The notes under the pieces were generated by a model. The model was not told the DNA's origin, searched no databases, and worked only from the letters and a program-made list of their open reading frames with translations. Below are positions 1-10,879 of a stretch of DNA of 64,000 bases, in pieces. Source of the stretch: Micromussa lordhowensis (taxonomy: Eukaryota > Cnidaria > Anthozoa > Scleractinia > Lobophylliidae); assembly GCA_964020085.1 (NCBI GenBank), contig OZ026607.1:14765041-14829040 (forward strand), read 5' to 3'. A program made the translations under genes and the position numbers. The first letter of the stretch is position 1. The number at the start of each line of letters is the position of its first letter.

Positions 1-310
1 AGTATGGTCAACCCTTCTTTTAAACAATACACCTGCATTATTGTACTGTTAATAATTTTGTCACAAAATAAATGGCTTATCAAATTTATTTAAGTAAGCA
101 ACTGTCCTAAAGGTGGATTTTGGAGTAAACACAGAGTGGAGTTTTTGATTTACCTTCTCAAAAGAACAAGAATTCTTGGAAAAAAATCAAAGATGAAATT
201 TGCAGAATGTTTTGGTAATATACAATATCCAAACCACTCAGTGTCATGGTTGTGATTTTCTCTCTATGATTAATTAATGAGTTTGAGAACTTTATTTCCA
301 AGTTGCCTAC

Positions 311-411
311 CTCTACAATACTGATAACTTCCTCCTGGGTTCCTTTCTTCCTGCCGCCGCGATTCCGCAGAACCTTGTTAATCACCACGAAGGATGCCCG
401 GCTTTTCATTT
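311..411 (-). CDS. Last visible exon of the SAMD3-like gene
   Basis: A 101-base exon after AAATGTCAG, ending before GTAGGC. Enters in phase 1, reads EMKSRASFVVINKVLRNRGG and ends ISIVE in phase 0. The gene must continue to the left; positions 1-157 show no convincing further exon. Confidence 0.45.
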
Positions 412-3400
412 CTGACATTTAAATAAAGAAAAAAAAATATTATTAAAACACACTACGATTTCTCCTGACTATCAATTGTGCGTCAACACACGCGCGATAA
501 TGAAATAGTCGAAGTGCCATGGTATAGCACTTTATGACAAAGTTTTAACTGGAAAACTTGTTACCATCTGATGTACACATGTATAGTCTATGTTTGTAAG
601 CTCTGCCTAAAGAATCACTGGGTTACACTGCACCCATGGGTGTGCCACCTTAAGTGCAGCCTATGTTTGTTAGCTCTACCTAAAGAATCACTTGGTTACA
701 CTGCACCCATGGGTGTGCCACCTAAAGTGCAGCCTATGTTTGTTAGCTCTACCTAAAGAATCAGTGGGTTACACTGCACCCATGGGTGTGCCAACTAAAG
801 TGCAGCCTATGTTAGCTCTACCTAAAGAACCACAGGGTTACACTGCACCCATGGGTGTGCCACCTAAAGTGCAGCCTATGTTTGTTAGCTCTACCTAAAG
901 AATCACTGGGTTACACTGTACTCACAGACGTTTGCCTCGCGCTCTCTTCAAAGACAAAAAAGCTAAAGCCTGTTTGGCCAAAAATCAAGCTTTGTTTCCC
1001 CAAAAATTTGACACCATATTAGGGCCCCGAAAGAAGTTAAAAGTTCCTCCATAATAGAAGAGTGTTTCAGTAATTTGAAAATAATACAATGAAACTAGCA
1101 TAGGAACTGTGCTCCTATTCAACAGGTTTAAATTTTGAAATTTCCCTTCAGGCCTGAAAAGTTTTTGGGCCTTTCGAGAAACGTGCCCCATTACACTTTA
1201 TTCAAATAAACAAGGTAATTATGTAATCAAATGTGTATCATTTAGATAATCTTGGTGTGCTTTAATTAGTCGAAAACTGTAACTGTAATTGGCCTGGTGG
1301 AATTAATGCACAATAATTTTATTCAAAATCTTGTATATTATCTTGTAGTAATTGATGAAAAAAGTTATATTTACCTTCTCTGTCACATTCCTTGTCCCCA
1401 AGAGCAGCGTCCATCTCTCCCATGGTGTTAAGGATGACCTTGTCCTTGCTACCTGCAGCGTACTTTAAGATACGCTGCTGCCACATCTGGTACTTTTCCC
1501 TAACTTTGGTGGGGATGTCGTTGTCATCAAAGATGCGGAATAATTCAGCTTTAAGCTTTGAAAAAGTTAAACAGGAGACATCATGTTACAGTGTTTTTGA
1601 CAATGGTGTTTTACTTGGAACATTAGAGAGAGGAATGTACATGTTCTTGATCAGTCTCCCATTTAAAAAATTATCTCAAATTTTATCCCCTAATTTTATG
1701 CATAATTTAATTACATGACCGACCAGAAATGATACGTGACTGAGCTGGTCACTGTGTCTGGAGACTCTCCAGGAATTATTTCTAGCCCTGTAAACTAGTC
1801 GTGAGTTTTGTTCAACATTTAAATCTACCCAAATGAAAACCAACCAGTTTTTACTTAACTTTAATATAGGAGTAAGTGTTAAACAATAATCTCAAAGGAA
1901 ACAAGGAGGGTGGAGCATGTGTGTGTATGGGGGGCCAGCTCTTAAACGTACTAGAGAAATGGAGTTGAAGCACCTACAAATCCCACACACAGTACATGTT
2001 TTTCTTCCAACAGGTAAACTATAGTAACTCAAGTGTTTCATAACTCACAGCAAAAAATAGTATTAGCCAAACATGGACATGAAATTTAAACCTTGCAGAC
2101 AGAAACATATTAACCAGATACTTACATGGGTGAAATTTGTAAGTGAGGGGTATTCCTTAAGCACATCTTTCACCAATTTAGGTGTCGTCAAGATGTTACG
2201 GCGGCGAAGGGCAAATGTTTTTTAGGATTTTTCTTGATCTCGTCAAGATTTTCGTTGGCATACGTCCTTAAGGAGTCCACTGACTTCCCCTCAGGCAAAT
2301 CTGGCACTGCTGACCAAGTGTGTGTCTTTGTTTTTTGCTTTTTTGGCTTAGGGTCACTTTGACTGTCCCTAGTTCCTGCGAGGCGTTTGGGCTTCTGTAT
2401 TTTCTTCATGCGATTGAATATTTTCAATTCTAAGTAACCCTGAAAGAAAGACAAATTGTTGTAGATGTTAGCTGTTGTGGTTCAATTTTAGCCTTGGTTG
2501 AAATTATATTTTCCTTTGTTTATGGGTATGGTAATTTATGATATTGAAACAAGAAAAATAATTATAATTTCAACCAAGGATAAAAAAAGAAATTAAGCAC
2601 AACATTACCTATGCATGTATATCTTTTTCTTACAATCCTCAATGTATAAAAAAAGAGGAGAGTACCACAACAGAATACCAAATAACTAGCTGCTATATAT
2701 CTAACGTTAAAGCCACGTTGTTAAAGAAGTGAGTGATGCAACACTGTAATTAAAATAGGAGTTCACAGCAGCTCATATCAAATTGCCAAATCAATGATAA
2801 ATGTAACACACAATATAAATAAAGTTAGTGGATAAATTAACTCAACCATGACTTTCTGTATCCTTAGAAAATTTAACTTTCGTCTATACCTTTGATGTGC
2901 ATATACATTTTAGTTTAAGTAATAACCTTTACAATTAAGAAAAGAAAGATTTTAAATATTAACTAGAGTACTTACTAAGAAAGAATTCTTCAAGACAGCT
3001 TTAAGAGAACTGTATAATGTTATTTTGACCTGGGTTAGTTTGACTATTGTACATACCCATTCTGTATCAATATCAACTAATACCTTGCTGGCCATGCAAG
3101 GATATTTAGCAATAATTTGCTTGGCAATGAACTCCCTTTCGGTCTTCTTGGGGTGGCTTGTGAAATGATTTATACTTATACAAACTTCTCGGACAAACTC
3201 GCTTTTCTGGTTAGCTGTTAAAAATCCAGCTTTTAGTCCAGTTTCAACTGAAACTGTGTCACCAACACACATTGTAGTATCCTCATTGGTACTTTTAGTG
3301 ATGGTTGCCAACTAAATAAGTAAATTTTTTCCAAAAAAGTTTAAATAATGCATTTTCAGATGTTCCATATGTTTATATAAACTGTCCATGAAAGGAAAAT

Positions 3401-5129
3401 CATAAAGCATCCTGGTAGTAATACTTCTGCCAGTTTGTTTCTCTTGGTAGTGAACAGTACCATTTAGAGTACCATTTAGAGCTCCATCTGTTTTTGATTT
3501 TCTACTTCTCTATTGGTTTAAGTGCTTGTGAGCGACAACAATACGAAGAGTGTACATGGAGAACTTTGAATGAAAACAATACAGGTACTTGAAACAACAC
3601 AACTCAGAAAAATTGCATCTAATAAATTCTCTTAAAAATGGCTTCCTTCATTTTTTTCCAGCACAGCCTTCAAAGGTCACCTATACATATATAACCTACC
3701 CGTGATGGGGGATGGAATTTTGACAGCCATCCAGGGAGAACCTAAATGGAAAGATCTTATTTTAGCGAATGAGCCACTGACATCTTGACTTTCAGATATA
3801 CATTGTAACATACTCGTTAACATTGGTCATTGTTGTTCAGAGGGTAGGGACATTGGAATTTACTTTGCCTGGAGTTTAATATATTCTTAGTTTGCAACCT
3901 TATGACAAGGCGGCAGTGTTGGGGTCAAACAAAGCACTTTTTTTGAAAAATTTACGTGAAAATTAAGAGTTCCCAGCAGAGAAAAATGCTTTTGTTCTTG
4001 ACACCTAACATGACAGCCTTGATGTCAGGGGCAAACCAGCAACACACACAAAGGCGAGAGATATTCATTAATTACGGTCTCACCTTTTCTTGAGCTTTTC
4101 TTGCTCTTCTCGCTGTTTGAGGCAGTAGTAGCTTTCTTTTTTTCCTGTAATGATAAATAAAATGCAGACAATCTTTATGAAACAAATACGTAATCAATTG
4201 GCTACTGCAACAAGTTTTTTCTGGCTAGTGAGGCACTTTTCCCATATACAAATGAAAGGAAAGGACAATAAAATATATATTAATATGACCCTTCAGCACG
4301 GTAGATTTCTATATATTTTGTTCATAGAATCTGAAAATGGGAAATAATTTTATCTGTATCCATAACAACAACAAAAGTTAAATAGTTGGGAATGTAAATT
4401 GAAAAAAAAAATTAAAAAAAAGAACCGGGCAGGGCAGGAAAATATAATCACTTAAAAGCCTTACATTCACAGGTGGTGTGCAGCCGTCCTCTTTTAGCTG
4501 CCCCTTTTCCTTCAGAGTCGAAGAAAATACAGGGCTTGATCTTCCTGAAATCTCCCAATCTTCGTCCACGCTGCCACAACTAGAAAAATCAAGCGTACTT
4601 GTACTGGAGAATGTACTGGAGCCATTACGTATACTGCAACTCGTGCCCGCTGATGTGCACGAAGAGATGGTAGACGATGTAGGTTCTGAACACTGAAACG
4701 GAAAGAACCAAAACGTATTTAAGTACATGTAAAAACACAACACAGAAGTAAAAGAAAAAGATCAGTTAACGCTTTCAATTGAAGTTTTCCAAAATATGAG
4801 AACAGTGATTTTCAACTGTATATCCAAGTGCCGAGGGCTAAAAACCGTTGGGCTGTAACTCGATCTAAGCGCCAAAAGTAGAGCGCATGACTTTTTTGGC
4901 AGCCGCTGAGGCTCAACATGCCCCAGAGGCCTTTGCACGCATTTGGCGGTAAAAATGATAAAGTTGTAGATTTTTACCTCCATCGAAGCAATTTGGTCGT
5001 CCGCAGTTTCTGCAGAAATCACCAGTTTCTTGAACTTCAGACGCTCTTTTATCTTGGGAAAATAATGGCGCAGCTCATCCGCATCTTGGGTAATATCTTC
5101 AAGATCTTTTCCGTCGATACTGCCCCTTT
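311..5129 (-). CDS. SAM-domain (SAMD3-like) multi-exon gene, 3' part; both ends incomplete
   Basis: Eight minus-strand exons with GT/AG borders can be chained: 4978-5129, 4465-4692, 4084-4144, 3700-3741, 3057-3311, 2126-2439, 1375-1555 and 311-411. Phases agree at every junction except two, and each of those is restored by one base in a homopolymer (C5 near 3710, A6 near 2219). In order the exons give a sterile-alpha-motif-like helix bundle, a Ser/Thr-rich linker, a Lys-rich linker, a segment with PWMAVKIPSP, a helical block ending KYPCMASKVLVDIDTEW, a basic block, and a TPKLVKDVLKEYPSL/LKAELFRIFDD block. That order resembles the uncharacterised SAMD3-like proteins of fish and cnidarians (family knowledge, unverified). 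SAM domains usually mediate protein-protein interaction; no enzymatic motif is visible. The first exon(s) and the terminal exon were not found. Confidence 0.6.
580..925. repeat. 73-bp minisatellite, about 4.5 copies
   Basis: The block CTCTACCTAAAGAATCA...CACCCATGGGTGTGCCACC recurs with CTCT anchors at 601, 674, 747, 816 and 889, spaced 73, 73, 69 and 73 bases. The short unit lacks TTTG. It lies in the intron between the 311-411 and 1375-1555 exons. The open frames here arise from the repeat and are not taken as genes. Confidence 0.9.
1375..1555 (-). CDS. C-terminal helical exon of the SAMD3-like gene
   Basis: A 181-base exon after TTTTTCAAAG, phase 0 in and phase 1 out at GTAAAT. Reads LKAELFRIFDDNDIPTKVRE and continues with KYQMWQQRILKYAAGSKDK. 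No stop. Phase matches both neighbours. Confidence 0.55.
2126..2439 (-). CDS. Basic exon of the SAMD3-like gene with a one-base frame break
   Basis: Starts after CTTTCTTTCAG with GYLELKIFNRMKKIQKPKR and ends before GTAAGT with PSLTNFTH. The frame breaks at a run of six A's (minus strand) near 2218-2223. With seven A's the downstream reading becomes ALRRRNILTTPKLVKDVLK, which matches the expected family pattern, and the exon becomes 315 bases, exactly in phase with its neighbours. A homopolymer sequencing error or a recent deletion both fit. Confidence 0.55.
3057..3311 (-). CDS. Helical core exon of the SAMD3-like gene
   Basis: An 85-codon exon, acceptor TTATTTAG and donor GTATGT, phase 0 to 0. 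Contains SEFVREVCISINHF and EREFIAKQIIAKYPCMAS, the helical block that in this family precedes a W and a basic region. Ends DIDTEW and continues as GYLELKIFNRMKK in the next exon. Confidence 0.6.
3700..3741 (-). CDS. Short exon with PWMAVKIPSP motif
   Basis: A 42-base exon after CCATTTAG, ending before GTAGGT. It enters in phase 1 but exits one base out of register with the next exon. A run of four rather than five C's near 3710 would make it 41 bases and restore phase. The W...IP pattern is expected here in the SAMD3-like family (inference). Confidence 0.4.
4084..4144 (-). CDS. Short Lys-rich exon of the SAMD3-like gene
   Basis: A 61-base exon between ATTACAG and GTGAGACC. Enters in phase 0 and leaves in phase 1, reading EKKKATTASNSEKSKKSSRK. 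Supported only by splice sites and phase. Confidence 0.45.
4465..4692 (-). CDS. Ser/Thr-rich linker exon of the SAMD3-like gene
   Basis: Begins after TTTCAG with CSEPTSSTISSCTSAG and is dominated by Ser, Thr and Gly, then acidic (DEDWEISG). The best donor is GTAAGG after position 4465; GTGAAT at 4470 is a same-phase alternative. Probably a disordered, phosphorylatable linker between the SAM domain and the C-terminal blocks (inference). Confidence 0.55.
4978..5129 (-). CDS. Exon with SAM-like domain
   Basis: Translates in one frame, with GSIDGKDLEDITQDADELRH followed by YFPKIKERLKFKKLV, the pattern of the second half of a SAM domain (IDG..L..LT..DL...G....RLK...). The acceptor is CTTCAAG|AAAGG and the donor is ATGGAG|GTAAAA. 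It exits in phase 0 and joins the next exon at 4692. The first half of the SAM fold should lie in an upstream exon at higher coordinates, which I did not find. Confidence 0.6.
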
Positions 5130-5159
5130 CTTGAAGGTAAAAGAAGCCACCAATTGAGT

Positions 5160-6430
5160 TGGTTTACCGTTCCACGTAATTTTGCGAGAAATAAAACCTA
5201 AAGCTGATGACTTGAAGCTAAAATGATGACTTGAAGTTGATCAACACAAAAGCAAAGAAGGAGCATAAGAAACCACTAAATAGAGACAACAGATTGCTTT
5301 TCACAGGGAAGGCATAGTTCTTCTTCATTTTAGACTCCTAGCATTCTAAACCCTAGCTCCCTCCCTGGGTATAAGGATATTGTTTGGAATAACACAGGAA
5401 GATTTAATCATGATCATAAATAATACATTTGTCTTCAAGAAAGCTATACTGTATCCCAATATTACATTGACAAAGACAAATAGTTTTACATACATTTACC
5501 ATGTCTTGATTAGAAGTTGATAAATTGCATGTATATATATTATATATGTATAATTTGCACAAAAGAGTGTTATCTTCCTACAAATAAAAAAATTATTTTA
5601 GACCCAACGTGTCTCCGTTTCTTCACTTATGAATTAGAAAAAAAAATCATAAAAATTTATTTTTAATTTCAATTAATAATAGAGTGTAATGGCCCCTATT
5701 GGGGCCAAATCGGCATCTCCTTATTTGGACCTTAGAGGGGCCGAATTGAGGAGAAGGGCCAAAATGGTATTTAGTGTGGCCATTTCAGAAATTAGATGGG
5801 CCGAATCGGTACCATCTGAAACTGTTTTGGCTCTTGTTATCCAAAACGGCCCAACATGGGCCAAATCAGCCCTCGAGAAATTGGAGCCGATTCGGCTCTT
5901 TCCATTTTACAGTGCAATTTGACTCGTCGACATAACAGGCGCTACAGCCTACGCAAGAAAATTTATAAACAACACGGGATCGTGATAATTTAGGAATGGC
6001 ATCTTTGGCACTGAATAAATTCTTGATCTTGTATGGGGCAAACACTACTTCTTACAATAGCGTTGGGTTAAGCGCTTGATTCTGTGCTGAACTTCAGTCG
6101 AGAAAGGGCCAACAAAAGGTAATTTGTAATAGTGCGTGCTAATTTCGTTAGAGCTGGTTTCTGCAGAAGCGCGCAGAGGGGAGACAAAGAAATTGCTAAG
6201 ATATTGTTTGACAGTTTTGTTCACAAGACTGGATGGAAATTGATTCCTTCCCGCAATGTCGGTGAGCTCCTTAATGTTGTTGTGGAAGCCAGTCCCGGTG
6301 TTATTGATTTTAAATGTCCTGTCCCTCAGCGTTTGTATTAACCCTAATTTGTAGGGAAAGGGTGCAAAACTGAGAAACTTTGTGAGAAGGGAAAATGAAA
6401 AGATTGGTGAGAAGGCAAAGTATTCAGTGC
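5160..6430. other. Intergenic stretch, no gene recognised
   Basis: Nothing coding was recognised. At 5690-5910 the motif GGGCCRAAT recurs several times in direct and inverted form, which gives a chance open frame. An open frame at 6132-6341 has no recognisable domain. Confidence 0.5.
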
Positions 6431-6433
6431 AAA

Positions 6434-6515
6434 AGATGCCATTCCCAAATTAACACGATCCCGTGTTGTTATGTCGGCGAGACAAACCGACATCTTGCTA
6501 CACGTGCTCGTTGTG
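6434..6515 (+). pseudogene. Penelope-like GIY-YIG endonuclease fragment
   Basis: One frame reads CCYVGETNRHLATRAR, the start of the GIY-YIG endonuclease module of Penelope-like retroelements (YVGET..L..R). It runs straight into a GTG-rich microsatellite, so the rest of the module is missing. Confidence 0.5.
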
Positions 6516-6665
6516 GTGATTGTGGTGGTGGTGGGAGTGGTAGTGGTGGTGGTAGTGGTGTTTGCGGTGGTGGTGGGGATTGCTGTGGTGGTGTTGATTG
6601 CGGTGATGGTGGTGGTTGTAGTGGTGGTGGAGATTGTGGTGATGGTGCAAGTGGTTGTGGGGATT
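6513..6665. repeat. GTGGTG-type microsatellite
   Basis: About 150 bases dominated by GTGGTG/GTGGTGATT triplets. All three plus frames and the minus frame stay open for compositional reasons, so the Gly-, Val- or Pro-rich open frames here are rejected as genes. Confidence 0.85.
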
Positions 6666-6743
6666 GTGAATGTGGCCTTACTGGCGTTTTTGGATTTGAG
6701 CTCCTGCGAAACGAGTCACACCTCCCAAACGAGTTTGCCTTTT

Positions 6744-6914
6744 GGTCGAGGGTCGAGGGTCGAGGGTCGAGGGTAACTAGTCGAGGGTCGAGGGTAAATG
6801 GTCGAGGGTCGAGGGTAACTAGTCGAGGGTCGAAAAATTCTTTACAATTACTTTTGAATGTCGTCAAATCAAATTTCGGGTTTACTCGAGTTTCCGGTTT
6901 CTGTTTTATTTTAC
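6744..6914 (+). repeat. TCGAGGG heptamer repeat with unique tail (copy 1)
   Basis: About 90 bases of GGTCGAG heptamers, interrupted by GGGTAACTAG and GGGTAAATG, are followed by about 80 bases of non-repetitive sequence ending in TTTTATTTTAC. The same heptamers and tail occur in reverse complement at 22045-22264, so this is an interspersed element with a variable internal array. Confidence 0.85.
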
Positions 6915-7880
6915 TAGTGGTATCATGGTAGTGGTTAGACTTGCGACAAGTCGACTGCGAAATGCAAGACAAGGAAAGCGAGGGACGAAGTCCCTGGACC
7001 ACCTAATTATCTAATCTAGCGGAAACGGACTTTGAGAAAGTCTAGGTAGTGGTATCAAGTGTTTTTTAGCGTAGAATTCCCAAATAAAGCAACCAAAGGA
7101 AAGAAGAAGCGTGACAGGAAGTTCAATACCATTAAATAGTTGACTGTTCTTAAGTGAACTTTGAAGCAGGATCTCAGTTCTAATTTTCTTTAACTGTAAG
7201 ACATTTAAGGTCGTCTCTTTTAACACTGATAGATTACAATGTATGTGGATTTTTTTTCTTAAAAGTTTTAGATGTGAGAAAGATTTAATTTCGAGAAAAT
7301 ATCCGGTATTTCCCATTGAGAAATTTCTATCTCTTGTACTACCTAGGAATGTGATAATAACACCTTATTATCTAATTTCCGCTCTCTTATCTGTCGAGTG
7401 ATCACTTACGGTTGGTTAAAAAGTAAAAACAAATTTCAAACTTTTAGCTATAAAAAAGTGGTCGAAGTCCTTTAAGAGAGGTAGTTGCATACAAGAGCTT
7501 TCAAATATAGTGATTTGACGTGGAAACTTTTCGTATTTTGGAAAACTGGTTGCTGAGCAGAGCTGGTCGCTTACAGTAGGTGGTCGCAACCGGATGTCGC
7601 CTGTATCACAAAAAGAACAATGCTATACAACGCGTCTGTTTTTTTTTTATTAGAACCCTGAAGCGTGTCTTTAGTTTCGTTTCTCCGCTGTTCATTTGGT
7701 ATACGTCTCCTCTGGGTTATATGGATTCTGCCAATAAATAATTGAACCGCCAATCTCGTAAACCAAGCTCAAGCGTTACTGAGAGCACATTGCAACTCGT
7801 TGTGGATTTTATCTTCTTATCAGGCGGCATGGTAGCTAATCACCTGATTATACACACAGCTATCTCCACTATGATTCATC
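6915..7880. other. Non-coding stretch
   Basis: No domain, splice-bounded exon or repeat structure was recognised. Confidence 0.45.
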
Positions 7881-7980
7881 ACATCCCCGCCACTGCAAAC
7901 AGAGTCTCCCATACAGCCAGCTTCTACGCCTTCGACGCATCTGTTCTGACCAGGCCGACTTTCTCAACAAAGCCCAAGAG

Positions 7981-8718
7981 ATGGCCTCTTTTTTTGAGAG
8001 ACGTGGCTACAGCGCACAAACTCTGAAACATGACCTCGAGAAAATGAAACAGCTGTCTCAAAGCGACGCCCTTACCAAAAGCAATTCAACGAAGGAAAAG
8101 ATGAACAAGATTCCTTTGATACTAACATACCATCCTTTGAACAGTCGAGTACAACGAATCCTGCTTGACAATTTCAAAGTGATTGAAGACGACCCAGCAA
8201 CCAGCTTCATCTTTCCTCAACCACCAATGGTTGCGTTTCGACGTGATGACAACTTGCGATCATCACTAGTTCACACGGCAGAGAAGCAGGCTGCAACACG
8301 CGCAGGTACTTATCCATGTCAACACCCACGTTGCCGTACTTGTGGCCACATTTCCAACGAAACCGATCTTCTGGGGCCAAAGGATCACGTATCTATTACA
8401 GACTCCTTCACTTGTTTGTCCTCGGGTCTGATTTACTGCATCTCCTGCCGTCGCTGCCCTGCCATTTACATCGGCGAGACTGGGCGCACTCTGAGGGAAC
8501 GTTTTGGTGAGCATCTCCGAAGCATTGACAAGAATGCGCCTGGTTTTCCCGTCGCAGAGCATTTCAGTTCTAACGGACATACCGCAGACGACGCACTGGT
8601 CCGTGGGATTAAACTCTGCGAAGGGAACAAACAGAGGAAAAGGCAGGAGATGCGTCTCATCTTTCGACTAGGGACATGCCAGCCGCGCGGCCTCAATGCT
8701 GATTTTCACTTTATTTGA
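7981..8718 (+). CDS. Penelope-like element C-terminal ORF, GIY-YIG endonuclease, 5' truncated
   Basis: An uninterrupted 245-codon frame. The N-terminal half has the connector LTYHPLNSRVQRILLDNF seen between the reverse transcriptase and endonuclease of Penelope-like elements. Then come a Cys/His cluster (CQHPRCRTC, residues about 114-122) and the GIY-YIG module (CISCRRCPAIYIGETGRTLR, then GEHLRSID). The upstream reverse transcriptase is absent, so this is a 5'-truncated insertion whose remaining frame is intact. The endonuclease would nick target DNA for priming. The 3' flank carries a hammerhead-like core. Confidence 0.75.
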   Translation: MASFFERRGYSAQTLKHDLEKMKQLSQSDALTKSNSTKEKMNKIPLILTYHPLNSRVQRILLDNFKVIEDDPATSFIFPQPPMVAFRRDDNLRSSLVHTAEKQAATRAGTYPCQHPRCRTCGHISNETDLLGPKDHVSITDSFTCLSSGLIYCISCRRCPAIYIGETGRTLRERFGEHLRSIDKNAPGFPVAEHFSSNGHTADDALVRGIKLCEGNKQRKRQEMRLIFRLGTCQPRGLNADFHFI

Positions 8719-8794
8719 AGTTCGCGCGCGCGTGTAAAACGCAACTTTCAAATTTTAAATTCAACACCTGGCGCAACTCATAACGAACATTCCA

Positions 8795-8819
8795 CTGATG
8801 AAGGGCACAGTCCCGAAAC
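8795..8819 (+). ncRNA. Hammerhead ribozyme core of the Penelope-like element
   Basis: CTGATGA, a short stem (GGG...CCC, loop CACAGT) and GAAAC occur in the correct order and spacing for the conserved hammerhead core. Hammerhead motifs in terminal repeats are an established property of Penelope-like elements. Stems I and III were not verified by folding. Confidence 0.55.
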
Positions 8820-9271
8820 GTCTGGACATTTGTTAAGATTTTGGCACTTCCACCAACATTGATCACTTTTAATTATCACGCGGTCCCGTTCCCATTGCAC
8901 AACAAACTTCTTTGGAACGGGAGTCAGTCGTTGTAACACTCAAATTAAAAAGTGACGGTTTTACCCCAATGGTTTTACCTGGATTTCAGAGGATAGGTTA
9001 TTAAATGGTTATCAAAAGAGTACGGCAGGGGAAAGTTTCGAGTTAACCATCTTTTGAATTCGTTAATTTTACCTGGCCTCAAGATTCGAATGTAGCCGAC
9101 TAGCTGGTGCTCGCTAGTGCGGCAAACTTTGGAGTCTGGCCGTGTTTCTTTGAGTGACAGCTGTCAGTACCTCCTGTCTCGCCGTTCCAGCTCTACTTGA
9201 TCACCGAGCTTGATCATCTCTCAGGACTCGCAAACTTCAGTCAAGATCTTCTCTGTTCAGTTATTGCTATC

Positions 9272-9513
9272 ATGCCCATGAAATCATTTACCAGTCGATT
9301 GAAACAGAAAGGCTTTATTGTTTCCTTCAATCCAAAAGGAGATGGAAGCTGCTTTCTTTTTCGGCGGCTGCACACCAGCTCAAACAAGACGGTGCGTGCT
9401 TAAAGGAGGCGACTTTCGACCATCTGTTAAGTCATCGCTTTGATGAAAGTATTTTCACTGATAGTCATTACGAGCATAGAAATGGATACGAAAGGTTATT
9501 TAAGAAGAAAGAG
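9272..9513 (+). pseudogene. OTU N-terminal exon, split by the LINE
   Basis: ATG at 9272 (or 9278) begins MPMKSFTSRLKQKGFIVSFN, then GDGSCF with the OTU catalytic Asp and Cys. The frame breaks at TTTCTTTTTCGG near 9353. With one more T the reading becomes SAAAHQLKQDGACLKEATF and RFDESIFTDSHYEHRNGYER, ending LFKKKE at the LINE insertion point. The exon should resume at 15062; its original donor was not identified. Confidence 0.6.
9502..9513 (+). repeat. LINE target-site duplication, left copy
   Basis: AAGAAGAAAGAG is repeated exactly at 15062-15073, right after the poly(A) tail of the LINE. Confidence 0.85.
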
Positions 9514-9637
9514 AGCATGCGCGCCATCGTGGAGTTAGGACGCAATTTTTAAGCGGAGCCTACTCCGTCCTAAATTCAGCTAAAATTTGGATACAATCCG
9601 CTATAAGATGTAAAAAAGGTTGAAAGATGGAATCTAA

Positions 9638-10552
9638 ATGAAGAAGAGAAGAGGAAAACATAAAAGAGGCGAACGAGGTTCTACTGAAGAAGAAGTAAAC
9701 TCCGCCAAGAAACCTAACATGGAGGCGGCCGCCTGTACCAACAACGACAGCGAAGTTGAAGAATTAGAGGTTAATTATTACGAAACAGTGTCCGAACAAG
9801 AACCAAGTCTTAAAGATATAAAGGATATGCTTTCATGTGTTCAAGCCACGCTCAAAGATATTCAGCACGAAAACAGAAAGATGGCAGACGAACTGGCCGA
9901 GCTAAAGTCTTCCTTCGGCATTCAAGAACTACAACTAAATTCCCTCAGGGAGTCTCTAAGCAAGGCGACAAAGGCAAACGACGCGATGAAACTAGAGTTA
10001 CGAGCGCTGAGAGAGAAATTTAACAAACAGAAATCTGCGACTGATGAGTTGTACGAAAGTCTTGACGACCTCGAGCAATATTCAAGGAAGAACTCCCTTG
10101 AAATTCATGGCGTCCCCGAAGATTTATATACTTCTGCGGAAGATGTGGTCATCAAGTTAAGTGAGCTGTAAAACGAGCCTGTTCGAGGCGAAGATATTGA
10201 CATCACACATAAAATTTACAGTGGTAAAAACAAACCGAGAAATATCATTGTCAAGTTTATAAGCCACAAGAAAAAAACTGCACTTTATAAGAAGCGAACT
10301 GCATTAAAGAACGTGAGGATCTCACAGTTGTTTCCACATTGCCCAGCAGCCACAGCTTTGGCCTCAAGACGGTTGTACATTAACGAAAATCTTACACCTT
10401 TTCGAAGAGATTTAATGAAAGAAGCCAACCAAATGAGAAAGGATGGAATGCTGTGCAGTGTGTGGTCTATGGACGGCAAAATTTTTGTAAAGACTTCGCC
10501 CGAGGGTGCAGCACATAGGATTCATTGCCAGGAAGACCTCGACAACTTATGA
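9638..10552 (+). pseudogene. LINE ORF1 (coiled-coil RNA-binding protein) with one nonsense codon
   Basis: Starts at ATG 9638 with a basic N-terminus, then a long coiled coil (about residues 60-145, heptads such as ELKSSFGIQELQLNSLRESL). Next comes the L1 ORF1 hallmark DDLEQYSRKNSLEIHGVPED. TAA at 10169-10171 stops the frame after KLSEL, but the same frame continues to 10552 with DIDITHKIYSGKNKPRNIIV and YINENLTPFRRDLMKEANQM, the RRM and C-terminal domain of L1 ORF1 proteins. A single C-to-T change (CAA to TAA) would account for it. ORF1p binds the element's RNA and forms the retrotransposition particle. Confidence 0.8.
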
Positions 10553-10879
10553 CAGTAAGCTAGCCCGACTGCACTTTAGCGCATCTTTATCTCTTACAGT
10601 TTAAATTATTTTGTTCGTTCTAAGATGCGAATTAGGATGGATTCGACACAAAGCTCCAAACGCCTTTTGATAGCATGCAGCTAAATGCTTGTATCTGCCT
10701 GTGTTTTGTGTGTTTACTGTTCGTATTTGTCAGTTTTTGCGTTTTTTTTTTTAATATTTTACGGTGTCGGTCTAACTATAAGCCAGTATTTCAGCGACTC
10801 TGTGCATTCAAAATTATGTTTATCAATTGTTGTGCCCCATGATAAAATTATCATCTGCTAACATAAATAGGTCACGGCC
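10553..10879 (+). other. Inter-ORF spacer of the LINE
   Basis: About 327 AT-rich bases between ORF1 and ORF2. No further coding sequence was seen. Confidence 0.7.

Noticed and set aside
580..925. Repeat array considered as a CRISPR or as a repeat protein
   Set aside because: No spacers alternate with repeats, the DNA is eukaryotic, and the 73-bp unit breaks the reading frame at most copies.
6395..7002. Long Gly-, Val- or Pro-rich open frames on both strands
   Set aside because: They are produced by the GTG microsatellite and heptamer array. Every frame is open, with no domain or splice context.
8266..8696. Open frames antisense to, or shifted against, the Penelope GIY-YIG ORF
   Set aside because: They are shadows of the 7981-8718 frame, with no domain.
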